Position numbers and translations under genes: made by a program
Source: an uncultured Nitrosomonadales bacterium
GTDB taxonomy: Bacteria; Pseudomonadota; Gammaproteobacteria; Burkholderiales; Methylophilaceae
Assembly (NCBI GenBank): GCA_946481065.1
Contig: CAMLMA010000014.1
Span: 1 to 21,944 of the forward strand
Length of the DNA stretch: 21,944 nt
Direction of reading: 5' to 3'
In this document: piece by piece, positions 1 to 9,376 of the stretch
Numbering within the stretch: the stretch's first letter is position 1
How the letters are laid out: the number at the start of each line of letters is the position of its first letter
Notes under the pieces: model-generated
What the model saw: only the letters and a program-made list of their open reading frames with translations
Told to the model about the DNA's origin: nothing
Database searches by the model: none

Positions 1-92
1 TGATCCTGCAGGATGGCAAGCGGATACTGGGCGCCTACCCAGCCAAGGAGATCGAACAGGCGCTGGATGCAGCGGCGAAAGCCAAGAAATAG
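1..92 (+). CDS. DsbC-like thiol:disulfide isomerase, C-terminal fragment (partial)
   Basis: An open frame enters from the left edge (phase starting at base 3) and ends at the TAG at 90-92, giving 29 residues that include LQDGKRILGAYPAKEIEQAL. The pattern of a hydrophobic strand, a D-G turn, a G-x-x-P-A segment and a final amphipathic helix is how thioredoxin-fold DsbC/DsbG-type periplasmic isomerases usually end. The catalytic CxxC region would lie outside the window, so the assignment rests only on this tail. The gene converges on pilC with about 70 bases between stop codons and no obvious hairpin between them. Another thioredoxin-fold protein is possible. Confidence 0.5.
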   Translation, partial: ILQDGKRILGAYPAKEIEQALDAAAKAKK

Positions 93-163
93 AACAGAGT
101 TAGCAAGCGAAAACACATGCCAGCGATGGATCGCGGGCGGGATTATCTTGCTGACTTCAATCG

Positions 164-1381
164 TTATCCGACGGCTGCACCCATCTTGAAGATCGGCAGG
201 TACATCGCCACCACAAGACCACCGATCAGTACGCCCAATACCACCATGATGATCGGCTCCATCAAGCTCGAAAGAGCGTCGACAGCATCATCGACTTCTG
301 CTTCGAAGAAATCCGCGACTTTTGACAGCATGGAGTCGAGTGCGCCAGATTCTTCGCCGATGGCGACCATTTGCAACACCATGTTCGGGAATACTTCAGA
401 GTTCTGCATCGCTACAGTCAGGCTGGTGCCGGTGCTGATCTCGCTCTGGATCTTCTTGGTGGCGTCGTAATACACCCGGTTGCCCGAAGCACCGGCCACA
501 GAGTCTAGCGCTTCGACCAGCGGTACGCCGGCTGCAAACATGGTGGAGAGCGTGCGCGCAAAACGCGCGATGGTCGCCTTGCGAATGAGGTCGCCGAATA
601 ATGGCAACTTGAGCAGCAGCCGATCCATTGTAGCCTGCATCTTTTCGGAACGCTTCCAAGTGTAGAGGAAGAACCATAAGCCACCACCTATGCTGCCAAA
701 GATAGCCCACCAGTACGCGACGAAAAAATCAGATATCGCCATTACAGCCAATGTTGGGGCTGGTAAGCTAGCACCAAAATTGCTGAATAAATCTTTGAAT
801 GCTGGAATCACAAAGATCATGATCACTGCTGTGATGATGAAAGCGACGATGATGATCGACACGGGATAGAACAGAGCGGACTTGATTTTGCCCTTGATCG
901 CGAGGATCTTTTCCTTATAGGACGCGAGACGATCCAGCAACGAATCCAGGATGCCGGCCTGTTCACCTGCGCCGACCAGGTTGCAGAAGAGGGCGTCGAA
1001 ATACAAGGGGTATTTGCGGAAGGCAGAACTCAAACTGCTGCCCGTTTCGACATCTGATTTGATATCGTTCAGCAACTTGGAGACTGCGGGGTTACTGTGC
1101 CCTTTGCCGACGATCTCGAACGATTGCAACAGAGGGACACCGGCTTTCATCATCGTTGCCAGCTGGCGCGTGAACAGCGTGACATCCTTTTCGGTAACTT
1201 TTCCGCTCTTGGTGCCGAACCCGCTTTGTTTCTTGACCTTGGTGACGTTGATGCCTTGGCGGCGCAGCGTAGCATTGACAAAGGCTTCGCCTGTGGCCTT
1301 CATTTCACCCTTGATGCGTTTACCCTTTTTGTCCGTCCCTTCCCAGGCGTAGGTGACATCTTTAGTCGCTTTGGCTGCCAT
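164..1381 (-). CDS. pilC: Type IV pilus inner-membrane platform protein PilC
   Basis: This 405-residue protein is the usual PilC length. It forms the inner-membrane platform on which the PilB and PilT motors act to add or remove pilin subunits. Two T2SF (GspF/PilC) domains are visible at about residues 68-191 and 271-393, each with the repeated cytoplasmic helical pattern (LFTRQLATMMKAGVPLL and ARFARTLSTMFAAGVPLVEA). Three hydrophobic segments lie at about 172-194, 213-241 and 375-396. The ATG start is preceded by GGGGAAAG. It follows pilB by 32 bases on the same strand, so the two are almost certainly co-transcribed. In many betaproteobacteria pilD follows pilC, but here the next gene is convergent and unrelated. 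Confidence 0.96.
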   Translation of the reverse strand: MAAKATKDVTYAWEGTDKKGKRIKGEMKATGEAFVNATLRRQGINVTKVKKQSGFGTKSGKVTEKDVTLFTRQLATMMKAGVPLLQSFEIVGKGHSNPAVSKLLNDIKSDVETGSSLSSAFRKYPLYFDALFCNLVGAGEQAGILDSLLDRLASYKEKILAIKGKIKSALFYPVSIIIVAFIITAVIMIFVIPAFKDLFSNFGASLPAPTLAVMAISDFFVAYWWAIFGSIGGGLWFFLYTWKRSEKMQATMDRLLLKLPLFGDLIRKATIARFARTLSTMFAAGVPLVEALDSVAGASGNRVYYDATKKIQSEISTGTSLTVAMQNSEVFPNMVLQMVAIGEESGALDSMLSKVADFFEAEVDDAVDALSSLMEPIIMVVLGVLIGGLVVAMYLPIFKMGAAVG

Positions 1382-1413
1382 CTGCTTTCCCCGGGGTGCG
1401 CATGTTGTTCTGC

Positions 1414-3135
1414 TTATTCATTGGTGACAGACAATACTTCTTCGATGGAGGTATGGCCTTGTTTGACTTTGAGTAACCCTGATTGACGCAGGTCGCGGAT
1501 GCCTTCTTTCCTGGCCTGGTCCGCGATGTCGTGTGCCGTGCCGTTCTTCATGATCAGCCGGCTCATGGCATCAGAGACCGGCATCACCTGATAGATACCG
1601 ACGCGGCCCTTGTATCCGCCGTTACACATCTCGCAGCCGCCTTCTTTCGGGCCGTATAGCTGCCAGCTGCCATCCAGGTCGGCTTCCTCGAAGCCGATGC
1701 TGAGCAGGCCTTCCTTGGGTAGGTCGATCGGCTGCTTGCAGTTCTTGCATAGTCGCCTTGCGAGACGCTGTGCAGTGATCAGCGATACGGCAGAAGCGAT
1801 GTTGAACGGTGCCACACCCATGTTCAGCAAGCGGGTCAGGGTCGATGGCGCATCGTTGGTATGCAGTGTCGACAATACCATGTGACCAGTCGAGGCAGCC
1901 TTGATGGCCATGTCGGCGGTTTCAAGATCGCGGATCTCACCGATCATGATGATGTCGGGATCTTGCCGCAGGAAAGACTTGAGCGCAGCAGCGAAGGTCA
2001 GGCCTTGCTTGTCGTTGACATTGACCTGGTTGATGCCTGCCAGCGGGATTTCGGCAGGGTCTTCTGCGGTCGAGATGTTGACGCCGGGATTGTTGAGGAT
2101 ATTCAGGCAGGTATAGAGCGAGACCGTCTTGCCTGAGCCGGTCGGACCAGTGACCAGCACCAAGCCGTATGGGCGGCTGACTGCGCTCAGTAGCGCTTCC
2201 TTTTGTTCCGGCTCATAGCCCAGCGCTTCGATACCCAGCTGTGCGCTGCTCGGGTCGAGGATACGCATCACGATCTTCTCGCCGTTGACCATGGGCAAGG
2301 TACTGACCCGGAAATCAATGGAGCGGGTCTTGGATAGCGTCAACTTCATCCGGCCATCCTGCGGGATCCGCTTTTCGGCGATATCGAGATTCGAGATGAC
2401 TTTGATGCGTGAGGCCAGTTTCTCCTTGATCGCGAGAGGCGGTTGCGCGATCTCTTTCAGTACGCCGTCGACTCGGTAGCGGATTCGATAGAATTTCTCA
2501 TAAGGTTCGAAGTGCAAGTCGGACGCGCCCATATTGATCGCATCAAGCAATATCTTCTGCAGGTATTTGACGACCGGCGCATCGTCGATCTCGACATTGG
2601 AAACCTCGGCTTCCGCAGGTTGGTCTCCGCCCTCCATGTCGAGGTTGATGTCGTCGTCGACATCGAGGGATTTCAGGCTTGTATCGCTCGCTTCCGCGAC
2701 CTTGTCGATCCAGCGACTGAGCTTGTCGTCTTCAACCACGACCGGCGATAGCGCCATGCCGACCTGGAATTGCACATCGTCCAGCGCATGCAGATTGGTT
2801 GGGTCGGACAAGGCGACGAACAGGGTATTGCCGCGGCTTTGCAGCGCCATGACGCGACTGCTTTGCATCAACTTGGCGTCGATGGTCTTGGTCGGCAAGT
2901 AATCAGGATTCAGCGCATTGAGATCGAACAGGGGGAAGCCGAAAGCATTTGCTGCAGTTTCGGCGATCTTCATGGCGGAGAGCTTCTTGCTCTGGATCAG
3001 TTGGCTGATAAAAGGGGCTTGCTGGCTGTTGGCCAGCGATTGGATAGCGCTCGCTTCATCTTCCGATAGCAGTTTTTCCTGTACCAGAGTCCGGGCCAAG
3101 CCACCTAATTTGCTAGGTAATGTTGCAGCAACCAT
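1414..3135 (-). CDS. pilB: Type IV pilus assembly ATPase PilB
   Basis: This is the hexameric cytoplasmic ATPase that powers pilus extension (573 residues, normal length). An N-terminal T2SSE-type domain covers about residues 1-140 and an acidic linker covers 150-185. The motor core contains the Walker A loop GPTGSGKT (330-337), the Walker B region IIMIGE (395-400) and the His-box segment STGHMVLSTLHTN. A four-cysteine zinc motif is present (C463, C466, C501, C504), as is typical of PilB and unlike PilT. The N-terminal domain does not show the clear RLGxxL pattern of c-di-GMP-binding MshEN domains. The ATG at 3135 has only a weak purine-rich ribosome site (GAAGAAA). It is first in the pilB-pilC pair and divergent from the cold-shock gene. 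Confidence 0.97.
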   Translation of the reverse strand: MVAATLPSKLGGLARTLVQEKLLSEDEASAIQSLANSQQAPFISQLIQSKKLSAMKIAETAANAFGFPLFDLNALNPDYLPTKTIDAKLMQSSRVMALQSRGNTLFVALSDPTNLHALDDVQFQVGMALSPVVVEDDKLSRWIDKVAEASDTSLKSLDVDDDINLDMEGGDQPAEAEVSNVEIDDAPVVKYLQKILLDAINMGASDLHFEPYEKFYRIRYRVDGVLKEIAQPPLAIKEKLASRIKVISNLDIAEKRIPQDGRMKLTLSKTRSIDFRVSTLPMVNGEKIVMRILDPSSAQLGIEALGYEPEQKEALLSAVSRPYGLVLVTGPTGSGKTVSLYTCLNILNNPGVNISTAEDPAEIPLAGINQVNVNDKQGLTFAAALKSFLRQDPDIIMIGEIRDLETADMAIKAASTGHMVLSTLHTNDAPSTLTRLLNMGVAPFNIASAVSLITAQRLARRLCKNCKQPIDLPKEGLLSIGFEEADLDGSWQLYGPKEGGCEMCNGGYKGRVGIYQVMPVSDAMSRLIMKNGTAHDIADQARKEGIRDLRQSGLLKVKQGHTSIEEVLSVTNE

Positions 3136-3440
3136 TGGTTTCTTCTAACAATCCATGATGAACGGCGGAAACGTTGCTCCACGACTGTTCCAGATGATGC
3201 ACGCTAGTATTTTTTTTGTAAAGATACTAAGCAATTTGCATTGAAAACCTACGGATTTTCTTGAAATGGAGCCGAATGTCGAATAAACCCCTAAAAAAAT
3301 CTTGACTTCTCAGAATAACACACGTAAAAACGCGTTCAGGCGTTTGGATTCGAGGTCAAAGTAGCCGGCACTACCGACTTAAAGTCTTGAAGTACAAACT
3401 TTTGGGGACGCCTCCCCTAGTTTTAGTAAGGAAGTATTAA
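3136..3440. promoter_or_regulatory. Divergent intergenic region between pilB and the cold-shock gene, with structured 5' leader
   Basis: This 305-base AT-rich gap separates the divergent pilB (minus) and csp (plus) genes. Its right third reads as a cold-shock leader of about 100 nt. It contains a perfect dyad GACTT-A-AAGTC at 3376-3386 and a small GC-rich hairpin GGGGA-CGCC-TCCCC at 3404-3417. The ribosome site AAGGAAG (3428-3434) follows, 6 bases before the ATG. Long structured leaders are typical of cspA-family mRNAs, where structure changes with temperature; that role here is inference. No convincing promoter for pilB, including sigma-54 type, was found in the left part. Confidence 0.5.
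3302..3330 (+). promoter_or_regulatory. Candidate sigma-70 promoter for the cold-shock gene
   Basis: A -35 box TTGACT (3302-3307, 5 of 6 consensus) is followed after 17 bases by TAAAAA (3325-3330, 4 of 6). This would start transcription near 3337 and leave a leader of about 104 nt before the ATG, which fits cold-shock genes. The -10 match is weak, so this is a candidate only. Confidence 0.4.
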
Positions 3441-3644
3441 ATGGCAACAGGTACCGTAAAGTGGTTCAATGATTCCAAAGGTTTTGGTTTCATTACCCCG
3501 GATGATGGCGGCGACGATCTTTTCGCTCATTTCTCCGCGATTGTAGAGTCTGGCTACAAGAGTCTCAAAGAAGGCCAACGTGTGAGTTTCGACGTCACCG
3601 AAGGCCCAAAAGGCAAGCAAGCTTCTAACATCCAGAAGGCTTAA
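3441..3644 (+). CDS. Cold-shock domain protein (CspA family)
   Basis: This 67-residue single cold-shock domain protein is of standard length. It binds single-stranded RNA/DNA and acts as an RNA chaperone in the cytoplasm. Both nucleic-acid-binding motifs are intact: RNP1 KGFGFI near residues 15-20 and RNP2 LFAHF near 27-31. The N-terminal GTVKWFND strand is canonical. The strong ribosome site AAGGAAG lies 6 bases before the ATG. It stands alone between a structured leader and a terminator, so it is monocistronic. The paralog (cspA, cspD, cspE or similar) cannot be decided from sequence alone. Confidence 0.96.
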   Translation: MATGTVKWFNDSKGFGFITPDDGGDDLFAHFSAIVESGYKSLKEGQRVSFDVTEGPKGKQASNIQKA

Positions 3645-3673
3645 GCTTCCCAACAAGTTAGACAGACTTCATT

Positions 3674-3705
3674 AAAAAGGCCCGTTCACCGGGCCTTTTT
3701 ATTTT
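3674..3705. terminator. Bidirectional rho-independent terminator (csp / icd)
   Basis: An 11-bp perfect stem is formed by 3674-3684 and 3690-3700, with a 5-base loop (TTCAC) and a GGCCCG core. A-rich and T-rich arms flank it on both sides. It ends the csp transcript (stop at 3644) and, read on the other strand, the icd transcript (stop codon begins at 3726 and ends at 3724). Confidence 0.9.
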
Positions 3706-3723
3706 GTGGCGCTGGCCTTGCTA

Positions 3724-4965
<1,242 letters not shown>

Positions 4966-4987
4966 TTACAATAATCCCATTTGATTG

Positions 4988-5533
4988 ATGCTGATCCTGT
5001 TCAACAAGCCCTATGGCGTGGTCTGTCAATTCAGCGCCCATGCGTCACACGAGACACTCAAGGACTACATCGACATGCCGGAGGTGTACGCGGCAGGCAG
5101 GCTCGATACAGATAGTGAAGGTTTGCTTATTTTAACCGATGACGGGGCGCTACAGCACCGTTTATCCCATCCCAGGCACAAAGAATTCAAGACCTATTGG
5201 GTGCAGGTCGAAGGCGAGCCAGCCGATGAAGCGCTCGCGCCATTGAGGGTGGGGGTCGACCTGGGCGATTTCGTGACGCAACCGGCCAAGGTTCGCAAGA
5301 TCGCCGAGCCAGAGGGGTTGTGGCCTAGAGTGCCGCCGATCCGCGAACGCAAGGCCATACCGACCAGTTGGCTGGAGGTGGTGATCGCCGAAGGCAAGAA
5401 CCGCCAGGTCCGCAGGATGACGGCGAAGGTCGGGTTCCCGACCCTGCGGCTGATCCGCTATGCCATCGGTAGTTACACGCTGGATGGCCTGGCGCCAGGG
5501 AGCTGGAAAAGCTATGAGCGTGAATGGAGGTGA
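4988..5533 (+). CDS. rluE: 23S rRNA pseudouridine synthase, RsuA/RluE family
   Basis: This 181-residue enzyme should isomerise a uridine in 23S rRNA (U2457 in E. coli for RluE). The family motif [11 protein letters not shown] at about residues 37-47 carries the catalytic Asp40, and the C-terminal KNRQVRRM segment is typical. There is no separate N-terminal S4 domain, as in RluE. The ATG at 4988 is chosen because the protein then starts [14 protein letters not shown] lies directly before it at 4985, and a TGA blocks the frame further upstream. No clear Shine-Dalgarno sequence precedes it. Its start is only 22 bases from that of divergent icd. The stop codon overlaps the ribosome site of the next gene. 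Confidence 0.88.
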   Translation: MLILFNKPYGVVCQFSAHASHETLKDYIDMPEVYAAGRLDTDSEGLLILTDDGALQHRLSHPRHKEFKTYWVQVEGEPADEALAPLRVGVDLGDFVTQPAKVRKIAEPEGLWPRVPPIRERKAIPTSWLEVVIAEGKNRQVRRMTAKVGFPTLRLIRYAIGSYTLDGLAPGSWKSYEREWR

Positions 5534-5539
5534 TGTGAG

Positions 5540-6250
5540 ATGAAGCCGGTAGTAGTGTTCAGGCATGCCCTGACAGAGGGTGCAGGATATCTCGGAAGCT
5601 TTCTGACTGAAAAAGCGATTCCCTGGCATATGGTCCGCATCGACCAGGGCGAAGCCGTGCCGAATAACGCGCTGGACTACAGCGGTATCGTATTGATGGG
5701 CGGACCGATGAGCGTCAACGACGATTTGCCCTGGATCCCACCGTTACTGGCTTTGGTCCGGCATGCCGTCAGCGAGGATGTGCCAGTGCTCGGCCATTGC
5801 CTGGGCGGGCAACTCATCAGCAAGGCGCTGGGGGCCGAGGTCGGCCGCAACCCTGTCAAGGAGATCGGCTGGGGCGAAGCGCATGTGGGCGAGAGCGCAG
5901 AGGCGCGGCAGTGGTTCGGTCATCTGCGCAGCATGCAGGTGTTCCATTGGCATGGCGAAACCTTTGAAGTGCCTTCCGGTGCGACGCATATCCTATCGAG
6001 CGCGCACTGCCGCAACCAGGCCTATAGCCTGGGCAAACATCTGGCGTTCCAGTGTCATATTGAAATGACGGCAGAGATGGTCAAGGCCTGGTGCGAAGTC
6101 GGTGCATCGGAGATCGCCGAAGCGATCGATAGTCCGGGAGTGCAGAGTGTCGACGAGATCCATCAGGATCTCCTGTCCCGAGTCGCGCAACTGAATGCTA
6201 CGGCGCGGCCCATCTATGAGCGCTGGATCGCCGGGCTCAAGACGAATTGA
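5540..6250 (+). CDS. Stand-alone class I glutamine amidotransferase (GMP synthase-like)
   Basis: This 236-residue GATase1 protein should release ammonia from glutamine, or hydrolyse a related amide. The catalytic triad is visible: Cys87 in GHCLGGQ, and His173 and Glu175 in QCHIEM. The oxyanion segment VLMGGPMSVND precedes it. No synthetase domain is fused or encoded next door, so the acceptor is unknown; GuaA itself is larger and carries an ATP-pyrophosphatase domain. The ribosome site GGAGGTGA overlaps the rluE stop codon, and the ATG follows it by 6 bases, so translation is probably coupled to rluE. Proteins of this kind are often annotated as gamma-glutamyl peptidase-like or YfeJ-like, and the substrate cannot be deduced here. 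Confidence 0.85.
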   Translation: MKPVVVFRHALTEGAGYLGSFLTEKAIPWHMVRIDQGEAVPNNALDYSGIVLMGGPMSVNDDLPWIPPLLALVRHAVSEDVPVLGHCLGGQLISKALGAEVGRNPVKEIGWGEAHVGESAEARQWFGHLRSMQVFHWHGETFEVPSGATHILSSAHCRNQAYSLGKHLAFQCHIEMTAEMVKAWCEVGASEIAEAIDSPGVQSVDEIHQDLLSRVAQLNATARPIYERWIAGLKTN

Positions 6251-6306
6251 CGGGCGGCGTGTGATAAACTCCAACCTCAAATCAACCTGATGGCAACAGA
6301 GATTCT

Positions 6307-7392
6307 ATGTCCGGCAATACCATAGGCACCTTGTTCACGCTGACTTCTTTTGGCGAGTCCCACGGACCGGGCATCGGCGGTATAGTCGATGGTTGTCCTC
6401 CGGGCTTGGCACTGTCCGCCGAGGATATGCAGGTCGAGCTGGATCGCCGCAAACCCGGCACCTCGCGTCATGTGACCCAGCGTCAGGAATCCGATACGGT
6501 GGAGATCCTCTCCGGTGTCTTCGAAGGCAAAACCACGGGCGCGCCCATCGGTTTCCTCATCCGCAACCAGGATCAGCGTAGCCAGGATTACGGCAAGATC
6601 GCGGAGACCTTCCGTCCCGGCCATGCCGATTACACCTACTGGCAAAAATACGGTATTCGTGACTATCGTGGCGGCGGTCGTTCCAGCGCGCGCGAGACCG
6701 CGGTACGCGTAGCAGCTGGCGCCATCGCCAAGAAGTGGCTGCAGGAGCGCTATGGCGTAAAGATCCGCGCCTACATGAGCCAGCTCGGTGAGATCGAGAT
6801 CCCCTTCCAGAGCTGGGAGGCCGTCAACGAAAATCCGTTCTTCGCGCCCAATCGTGATGTCGTGCCGCAGCTGGAGGCTTATCTGGACAGGATCCGCGCC
6901 GAACGTGACTCGGTCGGCGCACGCATCTCTCTCGTCGCCCAGGGGGTGCCGGTGGGCTGGGGAGAGCCGGTCTATGATCGGCTCGATGCAGAGATCGCCT
7001 ACGCCATGATGAACATCAATGCCGTCAAAGGTGTCGAGATCGGCGCCGGTTTCGCCAGCGTCGCCCAGCGCGGCTCGGTGCACAGTGACGAGATGACGCC
7101 GCAAGGATTCGTCAGCAACCATGCCGGCGGGATCCTCGGTGGAATCTCTACGGGCCAGGAGATCCTGGTGCATGTCGCACTCAAGCCGACTTCCAGCATC
7201 CCGCAGGAACGTCGCTCCATCGACAAGCAAGGCCACGCTGTCATGATGCAGACGACAGGACGCCATGACCCCTGCGTCGGCGTGCGTGCGACGCCGATCG
7301 CCGAAGCCATGCTGGCGCTGGTGCTGATGGATCATGCGCTGCGCCATCGTGCGCAATGCGCAGACGTCGTTACCGAAACGCCCAAACTCTAA
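6307..7392 (+). CDS. aroC: Chorismate synthase
   Basis: Last common step of the shikimate pathway: trans-elimination of phosphate from EPSP to give chorismate, needing reduced FMN (361 residues, normal length). Signature motifs are [18 protein letters not shown] from residue 16 (with catalytic-type His19), [10 protein letters not shown] (His106), [15 protein letters not shown] from about 120, and the C-terminal [18 protein letters not shown]. The ATG start has only a weak upstream purine stretch. The gene lies 56 bases after the amidotransferase and 37 bases before the MFS gene, consistent with one transcription unit or with a local promoter I could not identify convincingly. Confidence 0.97.
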   Translation: MSGNTIGTLFTLTSFGESHGPGIGGIVDGCPPGLALSAEDMQVELDRRKPGTSRHVTQRQESDTVEILSGVFEGKTTGAPIGFLIRNQDQRSQDYGKIAETFRPGHADYTYWQKYGIRDYRGGGRSSARETAVRVAAGAIAKKWLQERYGVKIRAYMSQLGEIEIPFQSWEAVNENPFFAPNRDVVPQLEAYLDRIRAERDSVGARISLVAQGVPVGWGEPVYDRLDAEIAYAMMNINAVKGVEIGAGFASVAQRGSVHSDEMTPQGFVSNHAGGILGGISTGQEILVHVALKPTSSIPQERRSIDKQGHAVMMQTTGRHDPCVGVRATPIAEAMLALVLMDHALRHRAQCADVVTETPKL

Positions 7393-7429
7393 ATCTAGTG
7401 CGGGCGTCGCGGCTTCGCCCCCTGAGTCC

Positions 7430-8572
7430 ATGCAAAACGTCCCTTACTGGCGACTTTCCGGCTTCTATTTTGCCTACTTCGGGTTTGTTGGCGCTTTCAG
7501 CCCGTTCTGGGGCCTGTATCTCAAATCGCTGACGTTCAGCGCATTCCAGATCGCTATCCTGATGTCGCTGTTCCAGGTGGCGCGTATCTTTTCGCCCAGT
7601 CTTTGGGGATGGCTCGCGGATCATACCGGCAGGCGCGTACCCATCATCCAATGGCTTGCGGGCTTGAGCCTGGTCGCCTATGTCGGGGTATTCTTCGGCA
7701 CTGGTTTCGGTTGGCTGTTCGCGGTCATGCTGTTGTTGAGTTTCTTCTGGAGCGCTTCCCTGCCATTGATCGAGGCCGTCACGCTCGGGCATCTGGGCGA
7801 CCGTTTCGACCGCTATGGACATATCCGTTTGTGGGGGTCCGTGGGATTCATCATCGCGGTGGTCGGCCTTGGCTACCTGATCGATTTCTCCGGGATCGGC
7901 GCCTTGCTTTGGGTGATCCTGGGCCTGCTGGCGACTGTTTCCCTATTCTCGCAAAAGTTACCAGAGCCTTTTCCTGCGCCGCGCCATAGTGATGACGGGA
8001 GCTTGCGCGATATCCTGCGGCGCCCGGAAGTGATCGCGCTCATGGCGGCCTGTTTCATGATGTCGGCGGCGCATGGCGTCTATTACACCTTTTATTCCAT
8101 CTATCTTGTCGAACACGGCTATACCAGCGCGCAGGTCGGCTGGCTCTGGGCATTGGGCGTGATCTGCGAGATCCTGGTATTCATCTACATGCCTAGACTG
8201 GTACAAGCCTTCGGTCTTGTGACAATCATGCTGGCTAGCCTGGCATTGGCATTCCTGCGCTTTTGCATCATCGGCTGGGCGGTCGAGGTGGTCTGGCTGA
8301 TCATACTTGCGCAGACGCTGCATGCAGCGACCTTCGGTACCTATCATGCGACAGCGGTCGCGTTGACACACCGCTATTTCAAGGGAAGGCACCAGTCAAA
8401 GGGTCAAGGCTTCTACACAAGCGTCTCTTATGGCATGGGTGGGAGTTTCGGCGCCGTGTTGAGCGGATATGCCTGGGACACGCTGGGGCCAAGCTGGACA
8501 TTTACGCTCTCTGGCGCATGCGCTATGCTGGGTTGCCTGATCTTTGCCTGGCTCATGCCAAGGCGTGTCTGA
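7430..8572 (+). CDS. MFS transporter, phenylpropionate-permease-like (MFS_1_like)
   Basis: This 380-residue membrane protein has about twelve hydrophobic segments. The MFS motif between helices 2 and 3 reads WGWLADHTGRRVP at about residues 59-71. Its N-terminus (YWRLSGFYFAYFGFVGAFSPFWGLYL) resembles the HcaT/nucleoside-permease-like branch common next to aroC in betaproteobacteria. The substrate is unknown. The start is placed at the ATG at 7430, because the open frame further upstream (to 7334) overlaps aroC and would add a hydrophilic tail of 32 residues foreign to the family. No strong ribosome site is visible. Function as a 3-phenylpropionate carrier should not be assumed. Confidence 0.85.
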   Translation: MQNVPYWRLSGFYFAYFGFVGAFSPFWGLYLKSLTFSAFQIAILMSLFQVARIFSPSLWGWLADHTGRRVPIIQWLAGLSLVAYVGVFFGTGFGWLFAVMLLLSFFWSASLPLIEAVTLGHLGDRFDRYGHIRLWGSVGFIIAVVGLGYLIDFSGIGALLWVILGLLATVSLFSQKLPEPFPAPRHSDDGSLRDILRRPEVIALMAACFMMSAAHGVYYTFYSIYLVEHGYTSAQVGWLWALGVICEILVFIYMPRLVQAFGLVTIMLASLALAFLRFCIIGWAVEVVWLIILAQTLHAATFGTYHATAVALTHRYFKGRHQSKGQGFYTSVSYGMGGSFGAVLSGYAWDTLGPSWTFTLSGACAMLGCLIFAWLMPRRV

Positions 8573-8597
8573 GCCTACTACATCGGAGCGGTCGATA

Positions 8598-9248
8598 ATG
8601 AAAGCGCGTATACCAGTCGTAGTCTTGCTGATGCTGCTACTGCCATTCACTGCGGCTGCCGATACCGATGTCAATGTCGTCGCGCTCTTCAACGGCAAGG
8701 CGGTCGTCATCATCAATAAAGGCAAGCCTGTGACGCTAAGCGTGGGACAGCCAGCGGTGCTGGGTATCAAGTTACTCGCTGCCGATAGTCGACAGGCGCT
8801 GCTCGAGATCGACGGCAAGCGCAGACAACTCGGCATGGGGCAGGCGGCTACCGTGGCAGGCAAGGGTGATTCGGGAGCGGAGACCCTTACGCTCTATGCC
8901 GACGCCAGTGGCCATCACCTCACGGAGGGCCAGATCAATGGTGTGTCGATGAAATTCATCGTCGATACGGGCGCATCAGCCATTGTCATGAACAGCGCTG
9001 ACGCACAGAAGGCGGGGATCGACTACAAAAAGGGCGAGTCTGCCCCGATGCAAACGGCGAACGGTGTGGTCAACGGTTACCGTGTCAGTATCAATACCTT
9101 GAAATTGCAGGGCTTGAGCTTGAACCAGGTAGACGCGGTCGTTTTGGAAGGCGCATCGCCACCGCTGGTCTTGCTGGGCATGAGTGCGCTCAACCGCATG
9201 GACATGAAGCGTGAAGGCATTGCCCTCACGCTGACCAAGAAATACTAG
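8598..9248 (+). CDS. Exported retropepsin-like aspartic protease (TIGR02281-like, clan AA)
   Basis: This 216-residue protein has a clear signal peptide (MKARIPVVVLLMLLLPFTAAA, cleavage near residue 21). The C-terminal half has a single retropepsin-type active-site motif, VDTGAS (D123-T124-G125), followed by the expected flap and a ...LLGMSALNR... strand. One DTG per chain means an active enzyme would be a homodimer. The N-terminal half (about 22-95) is a small beta-rich segment seen in this family. The ATG at 8598 has GGAG 9 bases upstream; an upstream ATG in frame at 8544 would bury the signal peptide and is rejected. It is last in the plus-strand run. Substrates are unknown; the protein is likely periplasmic or membrane-associated. 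Confidence 0.85.
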   Translation: MKARIPVVVLLMLLLPFTAAADTDVNVVALFNGKAVVIINKGKPVTLSVGQPAVLGIKLLAADSRQALLEIDGKRRQLGMGQAATVAGKGDSGAETLTLYADASGHHLTEGQINGVSMKFIVDTGASAIVMNSADAQKAGIDYKKGESAPMQTANGVVNGYRVSINTLKLQGLSLNQVDAVVLEGASPPLVLLGMSALNRMDMKREGIALTLTKKY

Positions 9249-9329
9249 GTTACGATCGGCTAGTGGCGCAGCTTGAGAAAGCCGCCAATGGAGTGCCAGA
9301 ACCGCAGTGTTCTGGATGGGTCACGAGTC

Positions 9330-9366
9330 GCCTGCCCAGCGGGGCGACCAGGTAGTGTGGGCAGGC
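9330..9366. repeat. Inverted repeat between convergent genes, possible weak terminator
   Basis: An 8-bp perfect inverted repeat GCCTGCCC / GGGCAGGC (9330-9337 and 9359-9366) is separated by 21 bases. It lies in the 128-base gap between the convergent protease gene and folE2. It lacks a T-run, so intrinsic termination would be poor. Nothing else is seen in the gap. Confidence 0.4.
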
Positions 9367-9376
9367 TCTGAGTGAG

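Noticed and set aside
6247..6268. TTGACG followed by GATAAA upstream of aroC as a promoter
   Set aside because: The boxes are only 10 bases apart, too close for sigma-70; no other -10 is correctly spaced.
7334..7429. N-terminal extension of the MFS transporter
   Set aside because: It overlaps the aroC coding end and would add 32 hydrophilic residues before the first helix; the ATG at 7430 fits the family better.
6277..7431. Long minus-strand open frame (384 codons) opposite aroC
   Set aside because: aroC on the plus strand has all chorismate synthase motifs. The antisense frame encodes a His/Asp-rich composition typical of the shadow of a GC-rich gene and matches no family.
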